NCBI RefSeq assembly: GCF_958298935.1
Contig: NC_084934.1
Span: forward strand, 1,614,501-1,678,500
DNA from: Phragmites australis
Lineage: Eukaryota; Streptophyta; Magnoliopsida; Poales; Poaceae
Length of the DNA: 64,000 nt
Reading direction: 5' to 3'
The notes under the pieces are model-generated. The model did no database searches. It had not been told where the DNA came from and saw nothing but the letters and a program-made list of their open reading frames with translations. Below are positions 32,910 to 44,515 of the stretch, in pieces (position 1 is the first letter of the stretch; the number at the start of each line of letters is the position of its first letter). A program made the position numbers and the translations under genes.

Positions 32910-35900
32910 ATGACGGGTGGACATCGTTGTCAGCGCGTTGATTCGGACTCGAATGAGGAGATGGAAAACGTGGCCCAGGGGCCCCTGGCTCCTGCTCGTC
33001 CTCAGCGGCGTCAACAGTCGGCTCATACGGCGCCTCCTCGCGTCGGGGACAATGGCGCTGGGCCTAGTAGGGCTACGACCGCCGCTGCCCTTGTCCTGCC
33101 GGCGGAAGGCGCCGCACGCAGGTCGGCACACCGAGCGGCCGTCGAGAAAAAGCCCACTACCGTGAGGCCAGAGCCAAGGAAATGGTGCGAAATCCACCAA
33201 ACCAACTGGCACGACCTCACTGAGTGCCAGTCGGTGAAGGGTCTCGCGGAGCAGCGCCAGAAGGAGCGCAAGGAGCGCCGCAAGGGTGACGACGACAAAG
33301 GCGCCCCTGGAAACGAAGAGCTCAGGTTTCAAGAGCCCGAGCACACCATTGCCAACATCGATGGGGGCGCGTACACGCCCTCTTCTCGCCACTGTGTTAA
33401 AACAATGCGGTGAGAGGTATGGGCGGCAACCCTAAGCGCGGCGGCCACAAGGCCCCTCAAGTGGTCGGAGACCCCGATCACCTTTAGTCAGGCAGACCAC
33501 CCCGCGAGCACTACGGGGGTGGGGCGACTGCCTCTGGTGGTATCCCCCACCATCTGTAATGTAAAGGTTAGCCGAGTGCTGATCGACGGGAGTGCAAGAC
33601 AGAACCTCCTGTCCCAAGAGGCGTTCAAGAAACTGCAGGTGCCTCCGAAGCACTTGAAGCCGTCCCTCCCTTTCTGTGGGGTGACGCCGGGGCACACCCT
33701 CCCCCTCGGGTAGGTCGAGTTGCCCGTCACCTTCGGGAGCCGGGACAACTTCCGGACGGAGAACGTCGTCTTCGACATTACGGAGATCCCACTCCCCTAC
33801 AATGTGATCCTCGGGCGCCCGGCGCTCGCCAGGTTTATGGTGGCAACACACTACGCCTACCTCACCGTAAAGATGTCGGGCCCGGCCATCCCTATCTCCG
33901 TGCCAGCCGAAACCGGCAGCACCGTCTCCTGCGCCGAGGAGCTGCACTCGACCTTGGCCTCCGCTCGCGCCGAGGTCGAAGGACACCCGGGGGGTCCGGG
34001 ACCCTCTTCGTCCAAGTCACGACTCGCCACCGACGCTCCGTCCCCACGAAGGAGGTCGCGCTGGGCGAAGACTCGTCTAAGGTCACCAGAATCGGTGGTG
34101 ACCTGGACGCCAAATAGGAAAGCGCGCTCGTCGCCTTCCTCCGGGCTAACGCCGACGTGTTTGCATGGCAGCCGTCGGATATGCCCGGGATCCCTAGTTA
34201 GGTGATCGAGCACCACCTTGTCGTGCGCCCAGACGCACGGCCTGTGAGGTAGAAGGTTCGCCAACAGGCACCTGAGCGCCAGGAGTTCATTCAGGAGCAA
34301 GTCAACAAGCTTCTTGATGCCGGCTTCGTCCGAGAAGTCCATCACCCAGAGTGGCTGGCAAACCTCGTCGTCATCCCAAAGGCCAACGGCAGGCTGAGGA
34401 TGTGCGTCGACTACACTGACCTTAATAAGGCATGCCCAAAAGATCCTTTCCCTCTACCTCGCATAGACCAGATTGTCGACTCCACTGCGGGGTGCGATCT
34501 TTTGAGCTTTCTTGATGCAAATTCGGGCTATCACCAAATTCGCATGGCTAAGCAAGATGAAGAAAAAACATCTTTTATTTCCCCGGTGGGGACTTATTGC
34601 TATGTGTCTATGCCCTTTGGCTTTCGCAACGCCGGATCTTCGTTCCAGCGGGTCGTCCGCATTACCCTTAACATGCAGGTTGGTCGCAACATCGAAGCTT
34701 ATATCGACGACATCGTGGTCAAGTCCCAAGAATGGGCCACCTTGCTGGAAGACTTGGCCGAGACGTTCAACAGTCTCCGCAGCACGCGCCTGAAGCTCAA
34801 CCCTGAAATGTGCGTATTCGGGGTACCCGCGGGTAAACTCCTCAGCTTCTTGGTCTCCAGTCATGGAATCGAGGCCAATCCCGAGAAGATCCGGGCCATC
34901 GAGCAGATGCGTCCCCCAGCTCGGCTCAAAGAAGTACAGCGTCTCGCTGGATGCATGGCAGCCTTGGGGCACTTCATCTCCAAGCTCGGGGAGTGGGGGC
35001 TCCCACTCTTCAAATTGCTGAAGAAGACCGGTCGTTTCAACTGGCCACTGGAGGCCGAGCAGGCCTTCCAGGACTTAAAGAAGTACCTCACCTCACCGCC
35101 CGTACTGGTGGCCCCCGGCGAGGGCGAACGTCTATTGCTCTACGTATCGGCCACTCCTCAGGTCGTGAGCATGGTGCTGGTGGTGGAGCGTGATGAGTGC
35201 CCGGGGCAAGGTACTGGGTCCGAGCTCCCGGCCGCCCCCGAGCAGCCTCCAGGACGCGGGACCGGTCCCGACCAGGGGTTTGAGCTCGGTACGTTGGCAG
35301 TCTCCGAATTCTGCATTGAGCTCGGGGGCTGTGGCAAGGCCTCAGGCGAGGCCGCGGTCAGGGGCCGCCGAATACAGTGACCGGTGTACTTCATCAGTGA
35401 AGTCCTCCGGGATGCCAAGATGAGATACCCTCAAGCACAAAAGATGCTCTATGCAGTGTTTATCGCTTCCAGGAAGCTGCGACATTAATTCCAGGCGCAC
35501 AAACTATCGGTGGTGACCACATACCCACCAGGACCGATCTTGCGGAACCAAGAAGGTACCGGGCGTATCGTCAAGTGGGTGGTCGAGCTCGCGGAATTCG
35601 ATCTGCACTTCATCAGTCGCCACGCGATCAAAAGCCAGGCGCTATCCGACTTCGTGGCAGAGTGGACGCAGGTCCCCGAGATCGACAACGAAGAATTGTC
35701 CGCATACCCTGGGCAAGACGAACCTGAGTACTGGGTCATGCACTTTGATAGCTCCCTCACGCTGAAGGGCGCGGGGGCTGGAGTGGCGCTCACCTCCCCG
35801 ACAGGTGAAGTACTCCAGTATGTCATGCAGCTGCATTTTCGAGCAACAAACAACATGGCAGAATACAAAGGCCTCATCGCTGGACTCCGAGCAGCGGTGG

Positions 35901-36906
35901 ATCTCGGGATCCGGCGGCTGCTTGTCAAAGGTGACTCCAAACTGGAAGTCAACCAAGTATCAAAAGAATACCAGTGTGCAGACCCGCAAATGGCGGCGTA
36001 CGTGGCAGAAGTCAGGAGGCTGGAGCGGCACTTCGATGGCCTGGAGCTGCGGCACATACCCCGCTGCGACAATACCGTGGCCGATGACCTCTCCCGCCTG
36101 ACTTCTACCCGGGCGCTCGTCCCGGCCGGAACCTTTGAAGAAAGGCTCACACGGCCATCCGTCCTTTCTACTGACCAGGATGAAGGGGAACCCTTGAGCT
36201 CAGTCAAGGGGACCCAGGCCGCACCTTTAGTGGGAGGTATCGTCAAGGTGCCGCTGCCCGGCGAGTGCGCCGCACTTGTCGATAGTCCTCAGGAACCCTC
36301 GTTGATCGACGAGATCTGAGGGTACTTCAAAGAAAACATCCTTCCCGAGGACGACGCCTCTGCAGAGAGGATTGCACGACAGTCCAAACGCTATGCCTTA
36401 GTAGATGGGGATCTCTACCGGCGCGCCACGGACGGTGTCCTCCTGAAATGCATCACCCGGGAAGAAGGCAGTGAGCTCCTCACTGAGATCTATGAGGGCG
36501 AGTGCGGTGACCATGCATCGTTCCGCACGCTGGTCGGGAAGGCCTTTCGGCAAGGTTTCTACTGGCCAACAACCCTCCTGGACGCTTTCGAGCTGGTTCG
36601 GCGCTGCAGGGCGTGCCAGTTCCATGCAAAGCATATTCACCAGCCAGCTCAGGCTCTTCATACCATCTGCCTGTCTTGGCCCTTCACGTTCTGGGGGCTG
36701 GACATCTTGGGTCCATTCCACAGAGCAGTCGGGGGCTATGAGTACCTGTACGTCGCTATCGACAAGTTCACCAAGTGGCCAGAGGCGGTCCCAGTGATCA
36801 AGGTCACCAAAAACACGGTGGTCCAATTCATCCGTGGCATCACAAGTCACTTCGGCGTTCCGAACAGGATCATCATCGACAATGGCACCCAGTTCACAAG
36901 TGCCCT
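32910..36906 (+). pseudogene. Ty3/gypsy (Tat/RIRE2-like) gag-pol, broken
   Basis: Gag begins at 32910 (MTGGHRCQRVDSDSNEE), with most of the central Gag domain missing, then WCEIHQTNWHDLTEC. Stops interrupt it at 33411 (TGA) and 33711 (TAG). The protease reads LIDGSARQNLLS, a damaged active site. The reverse transcriptase at 34400-35200 keeps MCVDYTDLNKACPKDPFPLP, FLDANSGYHQI and YIDD. A second RNase H of archaeal type (FDSSLTLKGAGAG, NNMAEYKGL, KGDSKLEVNQV, NTVADDLSR) at about 35720-36110 marks the Tat-type lineage. Integrase keeps the zinc region, LDILGPF and IIDNGTQFTSA and is cut at 36906 by an inverted LTR. The catalytic Glu is lost. Confidence 0.9.
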
Positions 36907-38298
36907 TGTCGGTGGATGAACACCGCAAGCGGGGATCCTGAGGGACCCCCTTTGAGATTCGACTGGGGGGCTGATTCTGGATCTACCTCGTACGTGGGGT
37001 TAATGCAAATATATGACATCTAGGCAGGACAGATGATCGTCGGCTAGTAGGAGTAAATGCACAAGGGATTTAGACAGGTTCGGGCCGCACGGAAGCGTAA
37101 TACCCTACTCCTGTGTGTCTGATGTGCTATTAATGCTCTTGAAATGCCTTTCTCTGGATCTCTGTGTTACAAGATTTTTTGGTCTATCTATCAAGTCTTG
37201 AGCTTCGGTCTTCAAGTACCGGTCTCTGTGAGCTTGTTGAACTTCTAACTTAGCCTCCACTTGCTAGACCTTTCTCCCTTCGACCCGCCTATCTCTCTAG
37301 TCCTTTCTATCCCTTAGTTCTACTCAGCCCTTTCCTTCTACGAAGTGCTCCCCCCCTTTTATCCTATCGGGGAGGCTCGGCATGCCTAGATCGGGGGCAC
37401 AAGTTTCCGTAAGCCATAAATGGAAAGCAACCATTATGGGTCTACAGTTTGATGTTACAAGGGTTGAAAATGCGCCCTTCGGTCGGTCCCGTTGGTCATT
37501 ACATCCCAACTTTAGCAGGTGCAGGGGGGCCCACCGGCCAGCCGCTGGATAACCGCATGCCCGTCTGGTCAGAGCAGATCTGACACGGTCTGACGCAGCA
37601 GGGCGACAGGCGATACGCCTCGAGGCCAACGACGATATCTTCAAGCTGTCTCCTTTATGGGCCCGCTAGGTGACGTGCGATGGAACCCGTCACATTAAAT
37701 GTCCACACGCCTTCCTGCCAGGTGGTGGCAGGGACTGACGTACTCAGCACGACAGGTGTGAGGGGAGTGGTTGGATGTGACCAACCACGCTCCCTCTTAA
37801 ATGCAGCATCGGGCTTCCCACCAATTGACACCTCACTGTGAAGCCCTTGCAGGGTCCACCGGCAAGGGGCTTCTCATATCCCCGGGGAACTCTAGGTACT
37901 CAGGGACCATTTGTTCCTGGCCCTAAGCACCCCCTCCCGGGTCTGGCTCTTCTCGGGTCCTCGGGGAACTCTGGGTATTCGGAGGGCCAACTGTTCTTGG
38001 CCCCGAGCACCCCCCCCCCCCGCGGTCTTGGCTTCTCTCGGATCCTCGGGGAACTCTGGGTACTCAGGGGGCCAACTATTCCTGGCCCCGAGCACCCCCT
38101 CCCGGAACTGGCTCTTCTCGGGTCCTCGGAGAACTCTGGGTACTTGGGGGGCCAACTGTTCTTGGCCCTGAGCAGCCCCTCCCAGACTTTCCTTTCCTCG
38201 GGCCCTCGAGGAGGTGGACCCCAAGGAAAGGTGCCATGTGGCACCTGCGCTGTCCTGGCCCCACGACTCGGGGACCCCCTGATCCCATTTCATCGACA
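36907..38298 (-). repeat. 3' LTR of gypsy element G2 (inverted)
   Basis: 1392 bp; on the plus strand it starts TGTCGGTGGATGAAC and ends CATCGACA. It is the reverse complement of the G1 LTR family and contains the tandem units at 37870-38200. It is inserted in the G1 integrase after GCCCT (36902-36906). Confidence 0.88.
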
Positions 38299-40611
38299 GT
38301 AGCCCCCGGGCCCATCGGCACGCGATGGTCCAGAGACTGCCGGTGGGGCCCTATTTCTTCGGGGCCGATCACAGCATTGGTGCCACGTGGCTTTCTGTCG
38401 CGCGGTGCCAAAAACTTTGCGGGCCTTGTAATTTTTAGGCCCAAGCTCTTGATGTAACCCAAGGAAGAGCCGAAAAGACGCGTCCCCTTCCGACTTTCAA
38501 GGAAGGCGGTGATGCAGGACATCCTCCGGTAGGCACGAGACTCCACGGAGGCGGAGGAAGCCGTCGCCCGGGCAACCGTCCGCGACGTCGCCATTGAAGT
38601 GACGGAACTTTTTGTGCGGGAACCGAGCCTAGGCAGTGATAGCGGCGACGGCGCGTGACCACCGAAATGGCGGAGTTTTTTTTAGGGTATCTTGTCTTGG
38701 TATCTCGGAGGACCTCATCGACGAAGTACGCCGGTCGTTGTATCTGGCGGGCCTCGACTGCGGCCTCGGCTGAGGCCTTGCCACAGCCCCCAAACCCGTG
38801 CGTAAATTCATGTGCTCGGGGCGCGTAGCCCTCGGGCGCTCGCGGGTACGCTGCTGCTGAGTCAAAAAGACACAGACACACACAAACTTCTTTGCTCGGG
38901 AAACAAGTCCACCTGGCACGGAACACGCCACGACCAGTGAACACTTTTCGGCCCGTGACCTCGCAAACAAATAGACTGGAGACGCGCGCAGGGGGAAATG
39001 CAACCAAGAGTCCCCACGGTTTGGTGGTGTTCGGGGAAGGACTGACCAGGCTGAGCACCGACAGCCCGCCCCTGGGGTCTAGGCGGTCCCGACCACTCAT
39101 GTTCGAGCGGTAGGATTACTCAAGAACCCCAGAGGCTCGGTAGTTCTCGGGGTACTGCCAAGCCGGCCGGGCACCACAACCACCATAAAGGACCTAGGTC
39201 AGCCATCGCCGCCTATTCGGTACACACCGACTACTATTTGTCTTTGTCGTTCCGGAAAAGCGAACATGAGGGCGGGGTTTTGGGCGCGAGGAGACTGCCT
39301 CACTGAATAGATTAGCATATGAGGGTCTCGATGAAAACTTGGGAACAGAACTTTATTGCGTATGTATGAAAGAAAAATCATATGACTTTAGTGACTCACC
39401 GAGTAGGTGTTAGCCTTTCGGCCGACCAGGCCAGGGAAGGGTAGATGCCCTGAGCTCGGGGCGCTTGGGAACACAGGTTCCCTTGTGCAGAGCGCTTAAG
39501 CCCCCAGGACATCCTTTTAGCACCCGAACACTGCAAACCTGGTAATGGAACCAGGGGCTAGGCAGTCCCGACCACTCATATCCGAACTGTAGGATTACCT
39601 GAGGACCTCGGAGGCACGAGCAGCGCCTTGGGTACTGAGGCCCTTGTGGTCGGACTGCTTGGTTCTCGAGCATTTATATGTAAGCTTAAAATAGGCAAAG
39701 ATTCTTTGCTTGGTGCGCTCTGTCAGTGCGGTACTCATTATAGCCTGCTCTCATTTTTTACCCGAGACCTCTCGAATGTTCGGTGGTGCCTAGGGTAGGA
39801 CTGACCAGGCCGAGCACCGACAGCCCGCCCCCGGGGCCTAGGCAGTCCCGACCACTCATGTTCGAGCGGTAGGATTACCTGAGAACCCCAGAGGCTTGGT
39901 AGTGCTCGGGGTACTGTCATGCAGCTGGGCACCACAGCCTACCACAATAGACTTAGGTCAGTGGTCGCTGCCTGTGGCGCATACCGACCGGGATCTGTTT
40001 TTATCTGTGGGAAAATGAGAGAGAGCGTGTTTTTCTCGCACGAGTCGAGCATCTCACCAAACAGATTAACATATGGGGTCCACAGGAAAAACTCGGAACA
40101 AGAGAAATATAGGCGTATAGTAATGATTCGTACTGATGCGATGAATTTAAATAGCGTGTGATAACTTACAGGGTTGGTATCAGCCAACGACCCTCTGGTG
40201 TTTCTCCTGCTGCCTGGACAGGCGGGTGCCTAAGGAGTGCTTGCGCCGCAAGCAAAGCACTCCCAGGGCTGGCGTCACCGAAGTTGAGTTTACGCCGTAA
40301 CGGCGCTCGGCATTGTCCGAATGCCGACCTTGCGGCAGGGACGATGGCTGCTTGATGCGGGTTCGGCGGCCCGCCCGCGGCGGTCACGGCTCTACTGGGC
40401 CTAGCGCCGTTGCTCCCGACACGAGGAGGCACCGTATGAGCTGAATGTTGATGCCATTGATGATGAGCCAGAGCTGGGGCCCCCTGGGCCCCGTTTTCCA
40501 TTTCTTCATTTGAGTCCGAAGCAGGGCGCTGAAGACGATGTCCACCCGCCATTTTTTGTCGAGAAAACAAGGTGGATTCAGGGATGCAACCCCCCTACCT
40601 GGCGCGTTAGC
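38299..40611 (-). mobile_element. Internal region of gypsy G2, deleted and non-autonomous
   Basis: Read on the minus strand it holds a Gag start (40166-40570, MAGGHRLQRPASDSNEE, close to G1 Gag), then non-coding repeats, a small RT/RNase H hinge remnant (near 38690-38800, with AYFVDEVLRDTKTRYP) and a GGGCCCGGGGGCTA polypurine-type end abutting the LTR at 38298. No protease, RT core or integrase is present, so the element depended on other copies. Direct repeats of about 180 bp lie at 39033-39215 and 39790-39970, with a partial one at 39545-39640. Confidence 0.8.
39033..39970. repeat. Direct repeats inside gypsy G2
   Basis: Two long copies carrying GACTGACCAGGC, GAGCACCGACAGCCCGCCC and GTTCGAGCGGTAGGATTAC, about 755 bp apart, plus a shorter diverged copy between them. 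Confidence 0.85.
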
Positions 40612-41276
40612 TGTCGGTGGATGAACACCGCAAGCGGGGATCCTGAGGGACCCCCTTTGAGATTCGACCGAGGGGCTGATTCTAAATCTACCTCGTACGT
40701 GGGGTTAATGCGAATGTATGAGATCTAGGCGGGACGGATGATCTTCGGCTAGTAGGAGTAAATGCACAAGAGATTTAGACAGGTTCGGGCCGCACGGAGG
40801 CGTAATACCCTACTCCTGTGTGTCTGCTGTGTGTCTGATGTGCTATTAATGCTCTTGGAATGCCTTTCTCTGAATCTCTGTGTTACAAAGTTTTTTGGTC
40901 TATCTATCAAGTCTTGAGCTTCGGTCTTCAAGTGACGGTCTCTCTGAGCTTCTTGAACTTTTAACTTAGCCTCCACTTGCTGGACCTTGCTCCCTTCGAC
41001 CCGCCTATCTCTCCAGTCATTTCCATCCCTTAGTTCTACTCAGCCCTTTCCTTCTACGAAGTGCTCCCCCCCTTTTATCCTATCGGGGGAGGCTCGGCAT
41101 GCCCAGATCGGGGGCATAAGTTTCTGTAAGCCATAAATGGAAAGTAACCATTATGGGTCTATAGTTTGATGTTACAGGGGTTGAAAATGCGCCCTTCGAT
41201 CGGTCCCGTCGGTCATTACGTCCTAACTTTAGCAGCTACAGGGGGGCCCACCGGCCAATCGCTGGATAACCGCATA
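40612..41276 (-). repeat. 5' LTR of gypsy G2, truncated
   Basis: Matches the LTR at 36907 for about 665 bp from TGTCGGTGGATGAAC and stops at GGATAACCGCAT. Beyond the stop the sequence is a plus-strand gypsy 3' region, so the U3 part was lost by deletion or recombination. Confidence 0.85.
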
Positions 41277-41683
41277 ACCATTGCCTCCCCCCTTTCTTAT
41301 CGCTGGGAGTTCAAATGCCTTATTCCTTGGAGCAATAAGCGAGGCACGTTTTCTTCGGTCCGGGCAGAAGCTTGGGCATCTCCCGCCTCATCATCGCCTT
41401 CCTCGAAAGTCGAAACGGCGCACGCCCTTTCGGCTCCTCCTTGAGTTATACCAAAAGCTTGGGCCTAAAAATTGCAAGGCCCGCAAAGATTTTGGTACCG
41501 GGCGACAGAAAGCCACGTGGCACCAATGTTGTGATCAGCCTCGAAGAAATAAGGGCCCCACCCTCAGTCTCTGGTCCATCGCCTGTCGATGGGCCCGGGG
41601 GTTGCTGTCGGTGATATGGGATCCGGGGGTTCCCGAGTCCCGAGGCTAGGACAGCGTGATGCCACATGGCGCCTTCCCTCGGG
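41277..41683 (+). mobile_element. 3' scrap of a plus-strand gypsy element (end of G1 or a relative)
   Basis: 41277-41605 is the non-coding region before the 3' LTR, ending in GATGGGCCCGGGGGTTGC, the same polypurine-type end as G2. It is followed by an LTR start TGTCGGTGATATGGG at 41606, cut off at 41683. Same family and strand as G1, so it may be its 3' end, with the intervening part deleted around the G2 insertion. Confidence 0.7.
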
Positions 41684-41939
41684 ATTTTTGAACATTTTTT
41701 TATGAACATGAATGTAAGGGTTAGAAATGGATTTTTGCATTTTTGCAGCACAAACCAATGGATGGGCCCTGCCATGATCATGACAGATCATTCCCCCGTT
41801 CTCATGTGTATCAATTAATGTATCAATTAGTTTGTATTTCATCATCCATCTTATTAGCTCTCTGCTTGCTTTTCTTTTCTTTTCTCAACCATGAGAAAAA
41901 AAACTAGAACATTTCATTTGGATGAGGTTTAGTAGTGGG

Positions 41940-42256
41940 AATGGATAACAATTGTTGCTGGCGAAGCGCGTACTTTCGAGGTTGGTCTAAGAATCATGCT
42001 CCCACAGACCTTCCCCGGAGGAGATCGAGAAGTGCAAGCACGATTCTTTGACGCAATGGTTTCAATGACTCGGTTTAGGAAGTCTGATTACTTTATCACA
42101 ATGACATGTAATTCATTTTGGAAGGAGATAACAAGGCAACTATTTTCGGATCAAACATCACTGAGACAGAACAAAACTTGTTGCGAGAGTACTAGATGTA
42201 GAGTATATCTACGTGTGTAAACAATTGCGCGTGTGTCACACGTGCATGGTTACTAG
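41940..42256 (+). pseudogene. Helitron Rep N-terminal remnant with 3' terminus
   Basis: 41996-42130 encodes LPQTFPGGDREVQARFFDAM and YFITMTCNSFWKEITRQL, the conserved approach to the HUH endonuclease of plant Helitron Rep/helicases (commonly PGGDRDVQ and FITMTCNPYW). The frame then slips, and the homologous DRTKLVARV continues in the next frame. The HUH motif and the helicase are absent. It is followed by a hairpin (42227-42245) and CTAG (42253-42256) before a T, matching a Helitron 3' end. The 5' end was not found. Probably an internally deleted Helitron. Confidence 0.65.
42227..42256 (+). other. Putative Helitron 3' hairpin and CTAG end
   Basis: GCGCGTGTG (42227-42235) pairs with CACACGTGC (42237-42245) with one G-T wobble. 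Seven nucleotides later comes CTAG (42253-42256) followed by T. This is the usual architecture of Helitron 3' ends, though the loop is tight. Confidence 0.5.
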
Positions 42257-42339
42257 TAAGTAGTGGCAAATGGAAGGGACAGTGTGGTTCCAATGGCATA
42301 TTTGCAGCTGGGATTTTTATAATGGCAACTTTGCAGTTG

Positions 42340-42698
42340 GAGTTTGGGTTAGTGGCAAGTTTGCAATTCTCCCTTCAATCTAAGTATCCATGTTGTATTT
42401 AGTAGCAAAATACAACACGATATATTCACATCTAAACACAGAAAAATAATTTTATTTCTCAAATAATTGCAGCTCTCTGCTGGTTCCATTGAACACAGCC
42501 AGAGAAACACCATACAGATAAATGCCATCTTAATGACGCAAACACCGGACGGACACCACACTGGCTAATTCACATGTAGCAGCAACCTTGCCAGGGGAAG
42601 AACACAACCCCATATCCAATACACTGGTTGGTGACAAATTATAAATAGTCGCATATATCGGATGAGAGGGCCTTGTACCTGCACAAACGACCTTGTAT
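42340..42698 (-). repeat. Locus 6 3' flank with poly(A) signal
   Basis: Diverged copy of the shared 3' flank (AGCAAAATACAACACGAT, TTTATTTCTCAAAT). AATAAA (minus) lies at 42451-42456. The divergence is in line with that of the gene. Confidence 0.65.
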
Positions 42699-44036
42699 CT
42701 AAACAAACTTGTATCGCTTTCTCTTGGCAGCGCTCCGGCCGCGTGCTGGAGCTGCCGTTGGTTTCGGCCATGCTAGCTCGTCGCCTGCCTTGCGCAAAGT
42801 AATGCGTGCAAAACCATGCGGAGAGTGCCGAGACAAATCGTAGACCGTCGGCTCTGGCTGACGAACGACACAATCGATCGCCTTTGATCTTAACATCTCC
42901 CCCATTTGTTGTATGCTACCACCTACACGTTCTTCTTTGCCTCCGTAGCTAAGTACGATCCCCGGAGCTGCACAGATATGATGAGGCACGAAGCCAGCCA
43001 CCAGATACAGAGGTGGTGCGTTTGTGCCCACTGAATCAGTTGAGCTATGCAAGATGTAGTCTGGCGCTGAAATATAGCAACAAAAACCGATAGCAATAAC
43101 TGGCTCTGGAACTCCATGTGACGGAACAGCGTTGCCAGCGCAACATAGTGGATCTGGGCGCCATAACTTTGTACGGTCAGCGTATGATTCTTCACTCCAA
43201 TCTAATGGAGGAGCATAGGAGTCGGAAATGTCTTGCAACTGAGGCAGTAGAGTGAGCACTCCTACTGCGGATTCAGTCACAAGCTTGAACTGAGAGGTCA
43301 ATGACCGCAGGCATTTGATCGCAACCCCTACTATGTCGGTGTCTTCCGAGATTCGTAGCATCAAACGTAGACGAAATCGTTTTTCTGGACTGTCCCTCTC
43401 CAAATATTCATATACCAGCCGTGCCTCTACGCCACGCTCTTCTAGACGCACAGGCCATATGAAAAAACTGTGCAGTTGCCTTGCATTCACCGTTTCATAC
43501 TGGAGAGTTTTCCCTTCAAGAAGTCGCCGGACAAGGGGGTAGCGAAAGGTGTCGCGGCGGAGTGGGCAGCCGGACTCCACGTCGGTTACAAACTTGTCAG
43601 CACAAGTTGCGTACCATTCAAATATTTGGACAACAGAAGCACTCAAGTAATCCTTGTTCAAGCCAAGGAGAGATGAGATGGGCAGATTTTTAGCACGACA
43701 AATCCGTTCAAGGAAGGGGTAGCGCGTTACCGCTTGTCCCGCTTCTTGCTGCCTGTCTTGTACAACTAGCAGCTTGTGCTTGTTGAGCAGGTCTGTGCCC
43801 TCGATGTACGCACTCTTGAACATCTTCATGCGACGAAGCAGCGAGATGTATGTGATTGGCAGCTTCCCGGTCCTCTCGAGAGCAAACTCCAACTGCGACA
43901 GTGCCATCTCGAGCCTCGCCATGATGTGTGCTCTGGACGCGTTATCCTCAAGCTTGCTTGCTATGTACGATGACACTCCGTTCACGCCCTCCTGAGCTAA
44001 GGCTGAACCCAACATTCCCACCATTTCCGCCGCCAT
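42699..44036 (-). CDS. DUF1719-like protein, diverged paralogue (locus 6)
   Basis: An intact intronless 445-codon gene starting MAAEMVGMLGSALAQEG. It has the same architecture as locus 2: amphipathic Rx-like N terminus (SYIASKLEDNASRAH, LEMALSQLEFALERTG), FRYPLVRRLLEGKTLQY (164-180), IWPVRLEERGVEARL (193-207), WRPDPLCC (292-299), VPEPVIAIGF, QQMGEMLRSKAIDC, and a basic tail GRSAAKRKRYK near 433-443. Several segments differ strongly from locus 2 (for example RLMLRISEDTDIVGVAIKC for RLRISQGTNLVETAIRC), yet no frame is broken, so the copy has been kept intact longer than the others. A defence role is only inferred. The start agrees with the other members, with one extra Ala. Confidence 0.82.
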   Translation of the reverse strand: MAAEMVGMLGSALAQEGVNGVSSYIASKLEDNASRAHIMARLEMALSQLEFALERTGKLPITYISLLRRMKMFKSAYIEGTDLLNKHKLLVVQDRQQEAGQAVTRYPFLERICRAKNLPISSLLGLNKDYLSASVVQIFEWYATCADKFVTDVESGCPLRRDTFRYPLVRRLLEGKTLQYETVNARQLHSFFIWPVRLEERGVEARLVYEYLERDSPEKRFRLRLMLRISEDTDIVGVAIKCLRSLTSQFKLVTESAVGVLTLLPQLQDISDSYAPPLDWSEESYADRTKLWRPDPLCCAGNAVPSHGVPEPVIAIGFCCYISAPDYILHSSTDSVGTNAPPLYLVAGFVPHHICAAPGIVLSYGGKEERVGGSIQQMGEMLRSKAIDCVVRQPEPTVYDLSRHSPHGFARITLRKAGDELAWPKPTAAPARGRSAAKRKRYKFV

Positions 44037-44515
44037 GGGGAGGACGTAAATCGACCTGCTGAGAGGACAAAACTAGCAAGTACAGGACTTCAATTTGATG
44101 CACACAAGACAAATACGAGGTGCTTATATTAGGTTATTGATAGAACCCATGTGTAGTTGTTATTACCTTGTTATTACCTTAGTTCTCCTCTAGATTGTTG
44201 TAGCCTTGTGCAGCACCAACCACTACCAGTGCTGATCACTACACGGCCTAGCTACTTAACGATGTGTTTTGGGAATGATCAAGAAAATATCAGAGAACAA
44301 AGGTGTGTGGCTTTGTAGGCACACTAAATCTTATAGATATATAAATAGGAGGGCATTTGGAGGCAGCCCTATGCGTGTGTGAACCGAGCTACGGATCAAG
44401 ATCCTCTGCAATAATACATAGAGACCGATACGTAGGCTCGAGTCCAGTATCAGTCTCTGTGCAGTAACTGTAGATGAGCGGAAAAGCTCGAGCAAAGGCA
44501 GAGCCATGGTTCCTC
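44037..44515. other. Upstream region of locus 6
   Basis: The leader region of the gene differs from those of loci 2 and 7, with no similarity that I can see. The AT-rich stretch near 44330-44350 (ATAGATATATAAATAGG) lies on the wrong strand for this gene. No promoter element can be assigned with confidence. Confidence 0.4.

Noticed and set aside
32890..32910. A second leader intron in gypsy G1, suggested by TTTCTTTGCAG before the Gag ATG
   Set aside because: The acceptor-like site is not conserved in G2 (TTTTCTCGAC at the same place) and no matching donor exon restores a frame.
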